From: Cardinalis cardinalis
Lineage: Eukaryota > Chordata > Aves > Passeriformes > Cardinalidae
Assembly (NCBI GenBank): GCA_014549065.1
Contig: JACDOX010000131.1
Location: 1 to 64,000 of the forward strand
Direction of reading: 5' to 3'
Length of the DNA stretch: 64,000 nt
Part shown: positions 11,189-22,434 of the stretch, piece by piece
Position numbering within the stretch: the stretch's first letter is position 1
Layout: each line of letters opens with the position of its first letter
Notes under the pieces: generated by a model
Told to the model about the DNA's origin: nothing
The model's input: only the letters and a program-made list of their open reading frames with translations
The model's database searches: none
Made by a program: the position numbers and the translations under genes

Positions 11189-11343
11189 GAAGAGGCTGCC
11201 CAGAGNAGCTGTGGCTGCCCCTGGATCCCTGGAAGTGTCCAAGGCCAGGCTGGAAGGAGCTTGGAGCAATAGGATAGTGNAAGGTGTTGGAATGAGATGA
11301 TCTTTAAGGTCCTTTCCNGCCCAAACCATTCTGGGATTGTGAT
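11189..11343 (+). mobile_element. CR1 LINE 3' region
   Basis: Blocks in order: GAGGCTGCCCAGAG, CTGTGGCTGCCCCTGGATCC, GTGTCCAAGGCCAGGCTGGA, then GATGATCTTTAAGGTCC and the terminal ACCATTCTGGGATTGTGAT. Confidence 0.92.
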
Positions 11344-11810
11344 TTGTCCCTGCTTGGGCATGTCCGTGTGGACGCCTGAGACTTGGGCTTTCATCCCACC
11401 CTTTCCCAGTGGAGTGGCAGGAAATGGGCTGGTTTGTGGTCTTTTAAGTGCTGCTGGTCTTTTAATGCAGCTCTCACCCTGAAGAAAGGCAAGGCTGTTC
11501 CATTTTTTTATTNCTGCTGCCAGATTTTGGACCCTCATTCTCTGCGGCCAGAAGAAGAAACACTTCACGCACTGAGTGGCCAGCATGGAGGGAAGCAGAG
11601 CAGCTGTGTGCTGGTGCCTGTCCTCTGCAAGGTGACACACTGTGCAGGGTGAGAGCCTGCCCCAGTCCTTGTGAGCCAGTCCCTGGAGAGCTGCTCTGGG
11701 CATTGCCACAAGCTCCTGGAATTTGGTCCAAGGTTTGTTGCAGTGCTATGGATGTCAAATCCTGCCTGGCTAGACGATGGCTTAATAAACTGAAGAGCAA
11801 AGAAGAATTA

Positions 11811-11839
11811 AAAATAAATAAATAAATAAATAAATAAAA
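11811..11839. repeat. (AAAT)n microsatellite
   Basis: Seven tetranucleotide units followed by an A/G-rich edge. Confidence 0.9.
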
Positions 11840-12601
11840 GAAATAAAGAAGAAACAAGAAGCACAAGGAGGGTTTTAGCCCAGAGAAGTGATCTTTCCAA
11901 AGGTGGGCAAGAAAAGCTTCTCGATTCTGCAGGATCTTAGACTTGTGGATGATAAATGCGATAAATGCATTTTTGTTTGGTTCAATTCTCACTTTTGCTT
12001 TCAGCATGTGATGATTTTTAAACCAAAAATATGCTAGAAACTGAGCTGCACTTTTGCTATCCTAAACACACTCCCTCCAAATGCTCTCTACAGCATCACT
12101 CTGCAGCTCTCAGNAGTGCTGTTTTAGGCACAGAAACATTTGGTGTGTGCAGGTGCTGGCAAAAACAGTGGGAAAGTCACAGGCTAGGCTCCAAAAACTT
12201 GAAAGCTCTGTTTTACAGTGATCACAGTGACCTTACATGGGTGAGAGAGAGGAGGTTTGAGCCTCTTCAAAACAGCCACTCCAACTGCAGTTTCCCAAAG
12301 AGGAAGATCTTCCCTGGGAGACTCCCACAGGGTGAAATGCTCTCGCTGCAGCTGAGGGCAGAGGTTGTGTTTAAACAGGAGGGTGAGGAGCAGGCTCACT
12401 CAGCCATCCCATGTGCATGAAAAGCAGCTTCAGAGCTTCTTGTCTGGTTTTTCAGCAGCTCACAGGGCCATGGAGTTGCTGGATGTGTTTTTGTGACCCC
12501 CCTCACCCAGAGCATGAGCCCTCTGCCCATTTGGCAGAGAAAGCAAGTGACCAAGGCATCTGGTGGATCTTTAGGGTGAGCTTTGAGAGCAAAGCCCTTG
12601 G

Positions 12602-12621
12602 ACACACACACACACACACAA
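12602..12621. repeat. (AC)n dinucleotide repeat
   Basis: Ten AC units in a row, ending in a short A run. Confidence 0.95.
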
Positions 12622-14006
12622 AAGGGGTGCCTGCCANCAAAAACCTTGGATTTTTTTAGTATGGGAAGATACATCTCAGGATTACCTCATTCCCACAACC
12701 TCAGCACAAACTCAGAGCAACACAGGGGAGTACTCTGAAAAGAATGGGCTTTGCATTTTTGACACNTCTCAAAGCCCATGTGAAGGATTCCCTGGGAAAT
12801 GTACTCCTGGCTCCATCCATACTGACTGCACAGTCACTCCTGGCATTGCCACAGCTTGCTTTGTCCAAGTGTGGATGTCTGTGGCTTTTGTGTCCCAAAG
12901 GGGACAGTCCTCCACTCCATAGCTGTGTTTTCTTCACTAAGTGGATTATTTGCTTCACACCTGAGGTGAAATCCAGCATGCATGCAAAACAGGCAATATT
13001 GGTTTGGGGGATAAAATCAGGGAATGATAGGGTGGAAAAATGGCAAAAACAGGCAGAAAACCAGCCTGGCAGTATAAATGTAATTCTTAGGGCTAAGAAC
13101 CAGCAGGTGACAAACAGGTGCAGTTTTTCTGGGATAAAAGGATCCGTCCTACTTCAAACAGTGTACAAAACTTGCCTGTGGCTGGGTCTCCATGGGCTGT
13201 GCCTCTCCCCTTGAAGCCATCCATGTGGGAGTCTGACACCACAAAGGACAGTCCCAGGTGTCCCTGTGCCTTGTGTCACTGTCCTTGGCGGGCCAGCTGT
13301 CCCCTTTGTGGCCTGGCATGTGGCACGGGGGGCTCAGACCCCGGCAGGGCCGCGCAGCCGGAGCAGCAGGGCTCCCACCGCCCCGTCCCGGAACGCTCTG
13401 TCCTTGGATGCCGCTCTCGGTGCGAGGACAAAGACCTACGAGCCAACATAAATCATCGTTTGAAGTCTGCAATGACAGCATGGAGAAACACTAATGGGAT
13501 CATTTAATAAAATCCACATTGTTTCCTTCGGGAAGCTGAACAAACAGCGCTATCAGGAGCTGCCTCAGCCAGCCCTTGAAGGCCAGCAGTGCGTGCTGTT
13601 GGGATCGTGCTCCTTGCACNCGGAGGGAGGCAGGGAGCTGGATCGAAGGGCTGATTAATCAAACGGTAGTTTGGCTCTGCTTTGGCCCACATGGAAGCTG
13701 GGATGCTGCACAAACACGCCCTTCCCTTTGGCGGTGAGCTGGCCACCTCCTCAGGCCCAGCTGTAGGTGAGGGATGCACAGAGGAATGTGTGACGCCTCT
13801 GTTTGCATTCACCCTCACATCCAGGGAGGACCCCGTGTCCCTCTGTGGCTGGTCCTGGCTGAGAATCCCCCTCGCTGCTCTTTCTGGGAAAAGCAGCTCA
13901 GTTAATCCGTGCCAGCTTCCTCTCTTCCTGCCCACTGCTGTTTGGGGACTGCCAACCCCCCGTCCCTGCTTGACACGTTTGGAGTGGGGCTGAGTGTGGA
14001 CNTGTT

Positions 14007-14175
14007 CATGGAATCACAGAATCCCAGAATGGTTCAGGTTGGAAGGGATCTTAAAGCTCATCCAGTCCCACCTCCTGCCANAGGCAGGGACACCTTCCAC
14101 CATCCCAGATTGCTCCAAGCCCTNTCCAACCTGGCATTGACTATTTCCAGGGATGGGGCAGCCACAACATCCACA
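14007..14175 (-). mobile_element. CR1 LINE 3' region
   Basis: The plus strand reads GGAATCACAGAATCCCAGAA, then GGTTCAGGTTGGAAGGGATC, then CAGGGACACCTTCCACCATC, TTGCTCCAAGCC and CCAGGGATGGGGCAGCCAC. This is the antisense of the CR1 3' end. Confidence 0.93.
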
Positions 14176-15047
14176 TCCATAAATATTAATGAGTTTTGGC
14201 CTTGAGCCAGCACTTAAATCCATTTCTCCTTTGTTAATCTGATCCTAACATGCATTATGATCCAGGGGAATCAAGGAGTTCTCAATGGAGGCATTGAATG
14301 TCACAGCATTCAGTGGCTACATTGAATGCCGTGACACTCTACACACCCTTATATCTCAGTTCTTGGAGTCACGTGACTGAGAATTTCAGTGTCTGTTTAA
14401 AAACTTTTCTCAAATAAAGTGTGAAGCCTGAGATCNCTTCCAAGACTCAAAATTTTGCTATCAAGACCAGAAAATCAGCTTTTTAAAAATGCTGTGGTTT
14501 GATGAATGTCACGGTTTCAGGGAGTTTCAGGTGAGTAGTCTACAGCCCATCAGTGCCAAGCCTTCCCTTCTTCTAAGAACATCTTCCCCTCTTTTCCTCC
14601 TTTCCCACNTTAAAGAAGTAGCTGAGGAAGCTGGAGCCAGTGCTGCTGTTGCCATCACTGCTTCTGGAATTTCCTTGGCAAGTGTGGCTTTTCTCCCATT
14701 TCTGTCCCTGCTGACTTCATCCTTTCATCCCCTCTNCTACTTCTGGAGGTCTTGGTCGACTCCATCCTCCAAAACCTCAACTGGCCTTTTAGGAAATCTA
14801 ACATTTCTTCCTGTGAGTCCTCAGTTGAAACCTTGTGGCCATTGCATTTTTCAGTGAGACCAAAACCCTCAATTTATATCACTTCAACTTATTTCTGACT
14901 CCCACAATTAGTTTATCTTGCATTGATGACTGCCCNTTCTGAATCATGGATCTGTTGCATTCCGTGCATTCAGACCAAGGGGTCTCATGACTTTCCTTAG
15001 TGTTTGGGTTTGGACTCTGTCCTGGTGCAGTTTTCATCAGATTTGGA

Positions 15048-15222
15048 CCAGAGGGTGCTGGACACTGGAACANNCTCCCCAGGGAATGGTCACAGCCCCT
15101 GTGAATTCAAGGGAAGTTTGGACAAGGCTCTCAGACATGTGGTGGGATGTCCTGTGCAGGGCCATGAGTCAGACTCATGATCCCTGTGAGTCCCTTCCAG
15201 CTCAGGATATTCTTGGATTTGT
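15048..15222 (+). mobile_element. CR1 LINE 3' region
   Basis: It shows the subfamily blocks CAGAGGGTGCTGGACACTGG, CTCCCCAGGGAATGGTCACA, TTTGGACAAGGCTCTCAGAC, and GATCCCTGTGAGTCCCTTCC followed by AGCTCAGGATATTCTTGG. Confidence 0.82.
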
Positions 15223-16245
15223 TGGAGTCAGTCATGGATATGGACAGGACACCTCAGGGTGGATCCCTTTCTCTGCTCTCTGGTATTCTGCTGTTTCCTG
15301 GCTATCTCCAAGAAAATTGCTCTGCACTAATCTNTTTTTATCAATTGCAGCAGCTTGCTGGGTTTTCTTCTAAATCTTCCAGATGTCTTTGATCAGCCAT
15401 GCAAAACACTTTTTATTTTCTCCTGAACTTTGCTTTTNTCTTGAATAAAAAGTGCAGCCAGGCTTGCTTAAGAGGTTTTCTTGAGACAGTACCACTTTCC
15501 TTTCTATCTTATGGACNGTGTTTTGCCTTTTAATTTCACCAAGGTGACACCTTGGTTGGACAGGGCCAGGTGATTGNTGCATTTGGATCCAGTGGGGCTG
15601 GGATTTCCAGCCCTAAACTCCTTGGACTCTGGTAACAAAAATCGATTATAACATCACACAGCAGCACCAAAAAAAAAAAAGGCAATTCACTTCCTGGGTC
15701 CATCATTAAACCCAGACACAAATCACAAATCCAGGGGATTTAGACAATGCTGTCAGCAAGGTGGAGGTTGTTCCTGCCCTGCTCCACCTCCCCAGAGCTC
15801 TGGGAACAGCACATGGCAAAATAAGCTGATCTTCATGAGAATTTGCTGGTTGGTTTGTTAACTGCTTGGCAGCCTTCATCTGCCCAAAATGACACTGTAA
15901 CTTAGAAGAGCATAAAGGAAAACAGAAGAGAGAAAGAAAAATCTTNGTTGAATCTAATTAGTTGAATCTAATCAAGGGCTACAAACACAACCATGCTCAA
16001 ATTATAACTGCATCATTATTTCTTGACTGTAAGGCAGAGTTAAAGAAAGAATATCCTGAATGAACACACCCTGGACTGGTTTGGATTTCTCTCCCATTGC
16101 AATTTAATTCTGATTTTTCTGACCCTAGCTCCTGGGGCTTGGGATGAGTCCAACATCTCTGAAATGGTGTTACTCCACCTGCAGCTTCCACTTCAGCCTG
16201 GATCTCTGTTTAAGACTGCTCTTTTTTCAAAATTGCAACAAAATT

Positions 16246-16385
16246 ATGGAATCACAGAACGGTTTGGCTTGGAAGGGACCATAAAGNTCATCTTGTTACA
16301 ATCCCCCTACCATGGTCAAGGGTGCCACCCACTTGATAAAGTTGCTCAGGGTCCCAGATATCAAAGACCCCCTCCAGGACCAGAC
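16246..16385 (-). mobile_element. CR1 LINE 3' region, diverged
   Basis: The plus strand starts ATGGAATCACAGAACGGTTT, then GGCTTGGAAGGGACCATAAA, then a degenerate CCATGG..AGGG block, GTTGCTCAGGGTCCC and ACCCCCTCCAGGA. Confidence 0.78.
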
Positions 16386-16667
16386 CCACTGTGGAAGAAT
16401 GGGCACTCCTGCTCCCTTCAGTGCCCTCTCTTTGCTTCATCNTTCTGCTGTCCTGGTGATTTGGATCCCATTGCGCCATGCACATACCCCCCTGTCACTA
16501 AACCCCACTTTGTGCCTCTGCTCTGGATAAAAGTGGCAGCAGAAGGGTCAGTAGAGCTGAAACTGAGGTCTTAGGATTCATTTAGGCCTGTGTCTAGGTT
16601 TGNGGACTGAATAAGTCACACAGAGAATACACTGTGATCCACAAATATAATTTTTGGATGCACAGAA

Positions 16668-16908
16668 GAACCTTTCTCATGATGAGGAGAATCAACCACC
16701 AGAACAAGTGATCCAAGGAGGCTGTGCAGTCTCCATCCTTGGGAGTTTTTAAGACTGACTGGATAAAAATCTGTGNTGAGCTCAGAGGTCAGATTAGGGA
16801 CTTCCTGATGCTCCTTTCAGCCCAAGTGGACTTGTTTTTATCAGATAATGGGTTGGACTTGATGATCTTCAAGTATTTTCCAACCTAAAAGATTTTGTTG
16901 TTCCACAG
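16668..16908 (+). mobile_element. CR1 LINE 3' region, another subfamily
   Basis: Blocks: CCAGAACAAGTGATCCAAGG, GGCTGTGCAGTCTCCATCCT, then GGGTTGGACTTGATGATCTT and TTTTCCAACCTAAAAGATTT. The GAGTCTCCATCCTTGG and GGTTGGACTTGATGAT segments mark a subfamily different from the copies at 6906 and 11189. Confidence 0.78.
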
Positions 16909-16910
16909 TT

Positions 16911-17000
16911 TTCCAGACCATGTGGCCCTGCGACAGCTTCAGACCCTGTGACACCTTTCCAGACCCTGTGGCCCTGTGTTGATGCACCCTGTGACACCTT
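16911..17000. repeat. Imperfect tandem repeat of a CCAGACCCTGTGGCCCTG-type unit
   Basis: TTCCAGACC-TGTGGCCCTG appears twice, alternating with AGACCCTGTGACACC and CACCCTGTGACACC variants. About four decayed units lie directly after the CR1 3' end. Confidence 0.6.
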
Positions 17001-17420
17001 CAGTTGGTCCCTAAATGTGGTGAAGTCCAGCATAGCAAGTGCATGAGCTTCATCTTGTGCCCTGGTCCCAGCTGGGAACTTCCCTGGGCACCTGGGNCTG
17101 GAGATCCAGGCTCCCACTCAANGGTGGCCATCCCATCACTCCTCCTTCACAGCTGTCTCAGGCTAGGACAGGCCTGGAGGGGAGAACAGACACAATCCAA
17201 GGGGTCTCCACATCCCAGGGCTGAAGGTAGTCCTTAAGATGTGTTGGCATGGCATGGAAAACATGGGCTGGATGAGCACAGCCTCAAAAATCAAGCCAGT
17301 GTCGCATCTCTCATCCATAGCATCTCTCTGGGATTTGGGTACAACTGCACCAGGGAAGGAAACAAGGCCTGGGAGAATTCTCACCCTCTTGGGACAAATC
17401 TTTTCAGGTTTTGAAGCAAA

Positions 17421-17524
17421 AAAATGGTTTGATTTGGACAGGACCTTACGACTATCTTGTTCCAATCCTCTGCCATGGGCAGGGACANNTTCCACTGAAC
17501 CAGGTTNCTCCAAGGAATGTTTGA
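17421..17524 (-). mobile_element. CR1 LINE 3' end, diverged
   Basis: The plus strand reads AATGGTTTGATTTGGACAGG, then ACCTTACGACTATCTTGTTC, then CTGCCATGGGCAGGGACA and TTCCACTGAACCAGGTT. Confidence 0.65.
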
Positions 17525-17529
17525 TGGGA

Positions 17530-17834
17530 ATCCATGACATTACTATTAAAGGCTGTNTTCCCTCCCTCAGCAGCAGAACACTCAAACCTCCAGGGATTGC
17601 TCCCACATTGCTGAAGGTGCCAAAGCTCATCACAAGCAGCAAAAAGGGCCAAAACCCCTTCAATCAGAGAGGACCCTGCTGATAGGAACAGACCCTGTCT
17701 GGGGCTGGGGTGCACTGGAGGAGGGCNGAGGGTATCATGGGCTGAAGAGCAGCCAGCAGTGCTCTGCCTCTTGTGAGCAAAANGCACATCAGCCTTGTAG
17801 GAAGACATGCAAAGTTATCCATCTGCTCCACACA
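17530..17834. other. Noncoding spacer, nothing seen
   Basis: Unique sequence between two CR1 copies with no supported exon or repeat. Confidence 0.4.
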
Positions 17835-18312
17835 GCTCCAGGAAGACCTCNGCTGGATATTGAATCCAGCTTTTGGCAACACACTTGAGAAAAGATGCGG
17901 AATCCTTGGAGAGGATCCAGAGGGGAAGAACAAAGGGGAACAGAGCTCTAGAAAACATGACCTGTGAGGAGACACTGAGAAATTTGGGGTTGTTTAGTCT
18001 AGAGAGGAGAAAAAGCAGGGAAAATATGATAACAGCCTTCAAATATTTTGGATTTCCCCACTGGATGGGAGATAGGAAGCAGTNCCTCTGTGTCTGCTGG
18101 GGCCAGGAGATAAAGTGATTAGGCTAAGGGCAAGGATGACCAAGGTCAGACTTCGGAAAACATTTTCCAAGGGCGAGAACCAGGATTCCTGGTGTGGGAG
18201 GAGGTGGAAACTCCATCACTGGAGGTTTTCAAGAACAAGTTATTTAGCCATGTGTCTGGACAGACTGGTGCATGAGAAGACCTGCAGGGATTGGATGTCT
18301 TGAAGTCTCTCT
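17835..18312 (+). mobile_element. Old CR1 LINE, CR1-L-like, about 480 bases
   Basis: The order matches an ancient amniote CR1: ATCCAGCTTTTGGCAACACA, GGAGAGGATCCAGAGG, TCTAGAAAACATGACCTGTG, GGTTGTTTAGTCTAGAGAGG, ATGATAACAGCCTTCAAATA, then GGAAACTCCATCACTGGAGG and TTTTCAAGAACAAGTTATTT. Heavy divergence and missing internal segments show great age. The terminal tail is not clear. Confidence 0.83.
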
Positions 18313-20611
18313 GACCAACCCTGTCCCGTGTGAATTCCCTCTTGCTTTGTCCANGGGGACTTCTAAAAGTGCTGGGGAATCATCCTATCCTCTGGAAATC
18401 ACCTCAACAGCTTCTTCCACTTCTCACNTAAGTGCTACCCCAGCAGCTCTGAAGAAGGAGTGAGGACAGGGCTTCCCAAAGCAGCAATGCTTGGGCCACC
18501 TGCAGTCAACATCTCCAGGCAGGAATGCTGAGGCTTGCAGGGAAGCTGGACGCTGCAGAGACGGGTGTTGGAGGAAAACAGTCGTGTCAGGGGCGGGAGG
18601 TGCTGTGGGTGGTTTCATTGTAGTTGTTTTTGTAATTTATGGCTGGTGAGCCTGGAGTCTGGGAGGAGTGTTCCTTTTTATGCTCTTTTGAATAAATCCA
18701 AATAAATAAATTNAGGGAGAATCTCTTAGGCAACCAGGGCCCGGCCAGCATATAGCTGTTAAGATTAATATCTGCCTCTTGGACTGCGCCAGAAGACCAG
18801 AGAGGGAGCTGGCAGGGATCTCAAAGCACTTTGTAGAATGTGTTGGAAATTCTGGCGAGTTATATGGTGCTCCGGTGGGAACTGAGGCGTTGGGCAAAAC
18901 CGGTCCCAGTGGAGGGTGAAATATGGGACGTTCCAGCCCAGAGATTTCCTTGAGCAAAAGCTATGAGCATTTTTAAAAGCAGAGGACATCCCAGCTGGGA
19001 AAGTCACACTGCTTGGCTCAGCCCTTGAAACGCCACCATTATGTGGNGTGGGGGGAAACACCATTCCCTTCTGTCCCTTCCCCTGGGAAGGGGAGGGAGA
19101 GATAAACCAGGTGGTCCCAGCCTCACTGCATNCCCACCATGGTTTTAGCAGATGGAGGAGCACACCAAGGATTGAGCAGAAGAGCCAAAAGACCAAATTC
19201 TTTTGGAGGGGAACAGGGTGCCGCCAGTAAAATGTCACCGCCCAGCTGAAGCAGTGACAGAATAATGGATAAGGGTGAGCCCCGAGGAAAATTTGGATCC
19301 TGAACGCTCTCAGACACTGTGTTCAATAATTTTATGACACGGGTGTTCAGGGGAGTTTCTCCCGGAAACATTTGTTTTATAAATGGCTCATTTTCTAATT
19401 ACATTCTGCAGGGCTGAGCAGCAACAAGAAAAAGGAAGGGGGGAAAAAAAAAATAAAGGGAGGGCCACAAGTCCTGCCAAAGCTGACTTGACGCAGGCTT
19501 GCTGCAGCTTTCACTTTGATGTGAATGAGAAACATCCCCCGAATGCAAGTGATAGCCCTGGAGGGAGATCTCCCACACAGGGAGCCCTGCACCTGTGGGA
19601 CCAGGAGCAGTGGAGTGGCCGAGATGGCTCTAACAGGGAATGCCCAGGGTAGGGGGCCCTCGCTGCGGGCGGCCACGGCCGCTCCCCACAGGCTTCCCAG
19701 CCAGCCTGGTTCCCACCCACACAAACCATCTCTGTGGTGTCTTGCTCTTGATTGAAGAGGGCATTTGCAAATGAATCCCATCGTGGGGCGGTAAAGGAAG
19801 AGTTAACCACTTCCTTCCAAAGAAACCAAGGAAAAGGCCGCCATTTCCTGACATGGGGCAAGCCCANCCCAGCTGAGCAGCAGGGGATGGCGGGGAGACC
19901 CTCACCCATCCCCTTCAAAGGAANAGGGAGAGGTTAGAGCTGTGCTGGCCCCAACCACCTCCTTCCAGACCTTAACAGAGGAGCTTTTGGCTCGGTGCTG
20001 TGAGCCCAGGTATCCCGCAAAGTCGGGAAAGAGCAGCTTTAAAGGATGGGGGAAAGAAGGGAGGTGAAGGATGCGACCCGTCTTCCCACTGGAAGGGAAT
20101 CTGGTGGCCACATGTATCCGCGTCCTCCGGCTTGATGATGATGATGAAAGATGTCATGCTAGGAANCTCTGGAGATCAGAGGCACGCGGACCACATACCG
20201 GCATTTCAACACGAGAACACAGCTCCCAGCGCCTGCCCAACCTCGGAATTTGCACCTTGTAACACGAGGAACGGACATCTGTAGACGAAAGGAAACCCCT
20301 GGTGTACACACGGGTTTTATGGAGCGAAGGGGGGGCTCTTTCATCCCTCCAGCGCTGCCCTGCTGCCAGCTCTTCCCTGTTGGACGAGGAGTCCAAGTTC
20401 CAGCAGCACTGGTGTGTGTGTTTGTGCGTGTGCCTACGTGCANGGGTGCACGCGCGTGTTATTCTGGGATTAGGAATCTTTTCCAGGCTCAGCAACAAAG
20501 GGTGGCACATGGCAGCTATTGTCCTCGCTCAGCCAGGGTGAAGTCGGGGGAGGTCACAGATGTCCTGACCATATTTAGCTCTCAGAACAGGATTCATTTA
20601 GTTTAGCTGAA

Positions 20612-20662
20612 TTTTTTTCTTCTTCTTCTTTTCTTCTTCTTTTTTCTTTTTTTTTTCTCTCT
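20612..20662. repeat. TTC-rich pyrimidine tract
   Basis: About 50 bases of T and C with TTCTTCTTC units on the plus strand. Confidence 0.9.
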
Positions 20663-21302
20663 AAGGAAGAAACTGCTGGCTGGCTGACAGGGAATGCAAG
20701 TTGCTAGTTTCAGGACCAGTAAAATTGTTTCTCATCCTGGACAAAATGTCAAGAAATGGCTGCTTCTCGGGGAAAGGGCAAGGTCCTGGTGGTCACTGGA
20801 GCCAGTTTGGTTCACTGGTCTCCTCTGATAATGAAGGAACTGTTTCATACAAAATCAGAGATTTTGGCTGGGNCCTTTCTAAGCAAGCACTGCCATCTTC
20901 TCCTGACCCTCCATTCATGTGTGGAGACAGCATTCCCCAGAGCAATTCCTTCCACCAACTGTTTGCAAGCCTGCCCCCTTAATGAAAATATAAGGAGGAA
21001 AAAATAATCCCCAACCCAGTGACCCTCCTTCTCCTTGCCAGATGAGCTGTTCCTCAGAAACACCTGTCTGGTAAATTAGAGTGGGAATTGTAAACGCCAA
21101 GCACAGCATATTTTCCTTCGCCACCAATATATTGAAGTTGCATATGGTGCCCTGGGGGAAAGGGGATTGTTTCAAGTCAGATTTTCAAATCGTGAGCAAA
21201 TCCTTGGGAGAGAGATTCGCTGATTTACAGAGGAGCTTGAGAACATATCACCATCCCATGCTTCCAGTGAGGAAAACACAGAGCAGGAGCTGGGGGCATT
21301 CA

Positions 21303-21332
21303 CCAGGACCAGGACCAGGCCCAGGACCAGGA
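21303..21332. repeat. (CCAGGA)n hexanucleotide repeat, five units
   Basis: CCAGGA is repeated with one CCAGGC variant. Confidence 0.85.
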
Positions 21333-22328
21333 TCACCTTTCTGGCCAGGTCAGTGCAGAGGAGGATGGTACCAAACAAACAGAGGCTGGAATTAGAACTG
21401 GGGTGATTTCCAACTCAAACACATGTGAATTTTAATCATTATGAATTAAAAACCAGGAGGGGTCCCCTCTGCATTCAGATGTTCAGGTTTTAGGCGAGGG
21501 AATGGATTCAGTCACATGCAAATTGCCAGCCCTGGTGGGAAGGGAAGTAGCAGAGAAACCAAGGGGTGTTTTAATGTCCCCTTTTTGTCCCCTTTTTTAT
21601 GTCCCCATAAGTGATGAGTCTGACCAACCCCACCATCCCAGAGATGGGAATTTCCATCCAGGAGCCATGCAGGAACCCTTCACATAAATACAAAGTGACT
21701 GAATATTCGGATCATTCCTGAATAAACGTTAATGCAAATAAAAAGCATTTAGGTAAGTGTTTTGTCGTTGGGTCCCTTCCTGGCTGGAGTAAGTGATTGT
21801 TCCAGATTTATGCACTACGTGTTGTTTTTCTTGGCATTTTGTGCAGTGCCGTGGTCTCCAAAGGCTTGCAATTTTAGGGATACTTTTTTGATATTTAAAG
21901 AGAGCCTTTTGGCTGAATTCCACACACTGCCTACAGTCACAGATGCTAAAACTTCTTTCCAGTGAGTGCCACTAATCAGGCAACACCTTTGTGCTTAACA
22001 TCTTGCCCTGGAGTTGACCCAGGGACCAATGGATCCCCATTCCTGCACGCTGAGGTTGTGGCATCCCCAAAAAATGGTGTGTGGATAAGTCCAGTAAANC
22101 TGGAGCAGCTGGAAAGCTGCTGCCTCTAACAGGTACTGGCTGCAAGAATTCAATAAAAAATAATAATTATTCAATTTTAAAAAATGTTATAGGTTATTCA
22201 GTGAAAAAAGAATAAATATCTATACCTGTATTTATATATATAAAATGAGGATATTAATTTCTTTCTGACTGGTGGGACGTTGGTGGGGTTCAGTGGAAGG
22301 GAATAATTGAAAAGCAACATGGAAATGT

Positions 22329-22428
22329 GGAATCATAGAATCATCGAAGTTGGAAGAGCCATCCAANGTAGTTAAGTCCAACAATTAACCCAGCANGGCC
22401 AAGNTCACCACTAAACCATATCCCTAAG
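22329..22428 (-). mobile_element. CR1 LINE 3' end
   Basis: The plus strand reads GGAATCATAGAATCATCGAA, then GTTGGAAGAGCCATCC, TAAGTCCAACAATTAACCC, and CACCACTAAACCATATCCCT. These mark the subfamily with an ACCACTAAACCATGTCCC block. Confidence 0.82.
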
Positions 22429-22434
22429 TAATAA

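Larger units (their letters stand above)
10905..14000. other. Noncoding stretch around a CR1 copy, no gene seen
   Basis: Apart from the CR1 at 11189, it holds an AAAT microsatellite (11811), a CA repeat (12602) and a mildly CpG-rich patch near 13330-13450. No exon is supported. Confidence 0.45.
14180..17415. other. Noncoding stretch between CR1 copies, no gene seen
   Basis: Between the CR1 fragments at 15048, 16246 and 16668 the sequence is unique, with short reading frames only. The 14290-14340 part has near-repeated CATTGAATG motifs. Confidence 0.45.
18320..22325. other. Noncoding stretch, no gene seen
   Basis: It contains a pyrimidine tract (20612) and a hexanucleotide repeat (21303). 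CpG-retaining unique patches lie around 18750-18950 and 20060-20330. No exon is convincing on either strand. Confidence 0.45.
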
